NCBI GenBank assembly: GCA_934371475.1
Contig: CAKRNX010000140.1
Span: 1-5,968 of the forward strand
DNA from: an uncultured Lachnospiraceae bacterium
Lineage (GTDB): Bacteria > Bacillota > Clostridia > Lachnospirales > Lachnospiraceae
Reading direction: 5' to 3'
DNA: 5,968 nt
The position numbers and the translations under genes are program-made. Shown piece by piece: positions 5,722 to 5,968 of this stretch. Every line of letters begins with the position of its first letter. Position 1 is the stretch's first letter. Below the pieces are notes generated by a model. The model saw nothing but the letters and a program-made list of their open reading frames with translations. It was not told the DNA's origin and searched no databases.

Positions 5722-5968
5722 ATTTCTTCCGGATATTCCACTCCCTCCGGCAGCGGATCCCACTCGTTCAGTCCCATGCTCTGCCGAAACCGGGTCTGTT
5801 CCACCGTAAGCTTCGGAAAATCCCCCCCAACGCCTGAGTCAGAGAAGTCTTTCCTGCTTCACTGCGCCCAATCAGGAGGCAAATAACTAAAGAGATTAAA
5901 TTGGTGATCAATCCAGCTTTCCTGCTTTGCTTCATGAATAACATCCCCAGGCATACTTTCACCAAGCA
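5709..5968 (-). pseudogene. Decayed coding sequence with an EutP-like P-loop
   Basis: No intact gene fits here, but several open stretches look like former coding sequence. In one frame, ATG 5965 leads to LLIGRSEAGKTSLTQALGG (5878-5822). This is a Walker A P-loop (GRSEAGKTS) very like the extreme N-terminus of EutP/PduV GTPases, which normally start M-K-K-I-M-L-I-G. Here it lacks the expected start and the downstream G-domain motifs. That frame stops at 5768 without any familiar continuation. After a run of seven G (5828-5822), a second frame encodes DFPKLTVEQTRFRQSMGL, then NEWDPLPEGVEYPEEMQDS and a TGA at 5711. A one-base change in the G-run would join the two. Upstream, the second frame also reads MPGDVIHEAK...FSYLPPDW up to a TGA at about 5864, with a faint likeness to the C-terminus of EutQ. 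I take the region as gene debris. The EutP link is moderately supported, the EutQ link weak, and the second stretch is unassigned. The region continues beyond the window. Confidence 0.4.

Noticed and set aside
1..5968. CRISPR array, tRNA, rRNA or intact insertion sequence
   Set aside because: No regularly spaced repeats, cloverleaf or CCA-type ends, rRNA-like sequence, or transposase frame was seen on either strand.

Overview
The window looks like chromosomal DNA from a gut-type Firmicute, most likely a member of the Lachnospiraceae. This is inferred from the style of the proteins (a clostridial AraA, a FGGY sugar kinase directly downstream, a multi-PAS signalling protein, an ICE-type tyrosine-recombinase tail), from strong AGGAGG-type ribosome binding sites, and from the alternation of about 50% GC sugar genes with clearly more A+T-rich accessory sequence. 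No RNA gene marker is present, so genus cannot be fixed. Every gene I can support is on the minus strand, so the text below runs from high to low coordinates, the direction of transcription.

Region 1 (5968-5625): decayed sequence followed by a promoter. The decayed part contains a GRSEAGKTSLTQAL P-loop stretch like the N-terminus of EutP/PduV GTPases and an open C-terminal stretch in a second frame, separated by a run of seven G. A sigma-70-type promoter (TTGTGA, 18 bp, TATAAT) lies between this debris and the arabinose genes.

Region 2 (5624-2131): the arabinose operon. A 40-codon open frame begins just after the promoter and ends in a 4-base ATGA overlap with araA. Next come araA (L-arabinose isomerase, complete, catalytic residues intact), a 57-base gap, and a FGGY kinase that most likely is the L-ribulokinase. 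Together the two enzymes take L-arabinose to L-ribulose 5-phosphate; the epimerase AraD, a transporter and an AraR-type regulator are not in the window. About 180 bases after the kinase stop is a strong rho-independent terminator. Between them is A+T-rich sequence with a 10-bp palindrome resembling a cre/LacI-type operator.

Region 3 (1990-1286): an acquired patch. The last 30 or so codons of a tyrosine integrase run in frame, with no stop, into a complete maltose/galactoside O-acetyltransferase of the LacA/Maa family.

Region 4 (1285-1): a block of about 160 bp with nested inverted repeats, then the first 350 codons of a large PAS-domain signalling protein that leaves the window. Its likely start is a TTG with a perfect AAGGAGG ribosome binding site. 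No CRISPR array, tRNA, rRNA or intact mobile element was seen.
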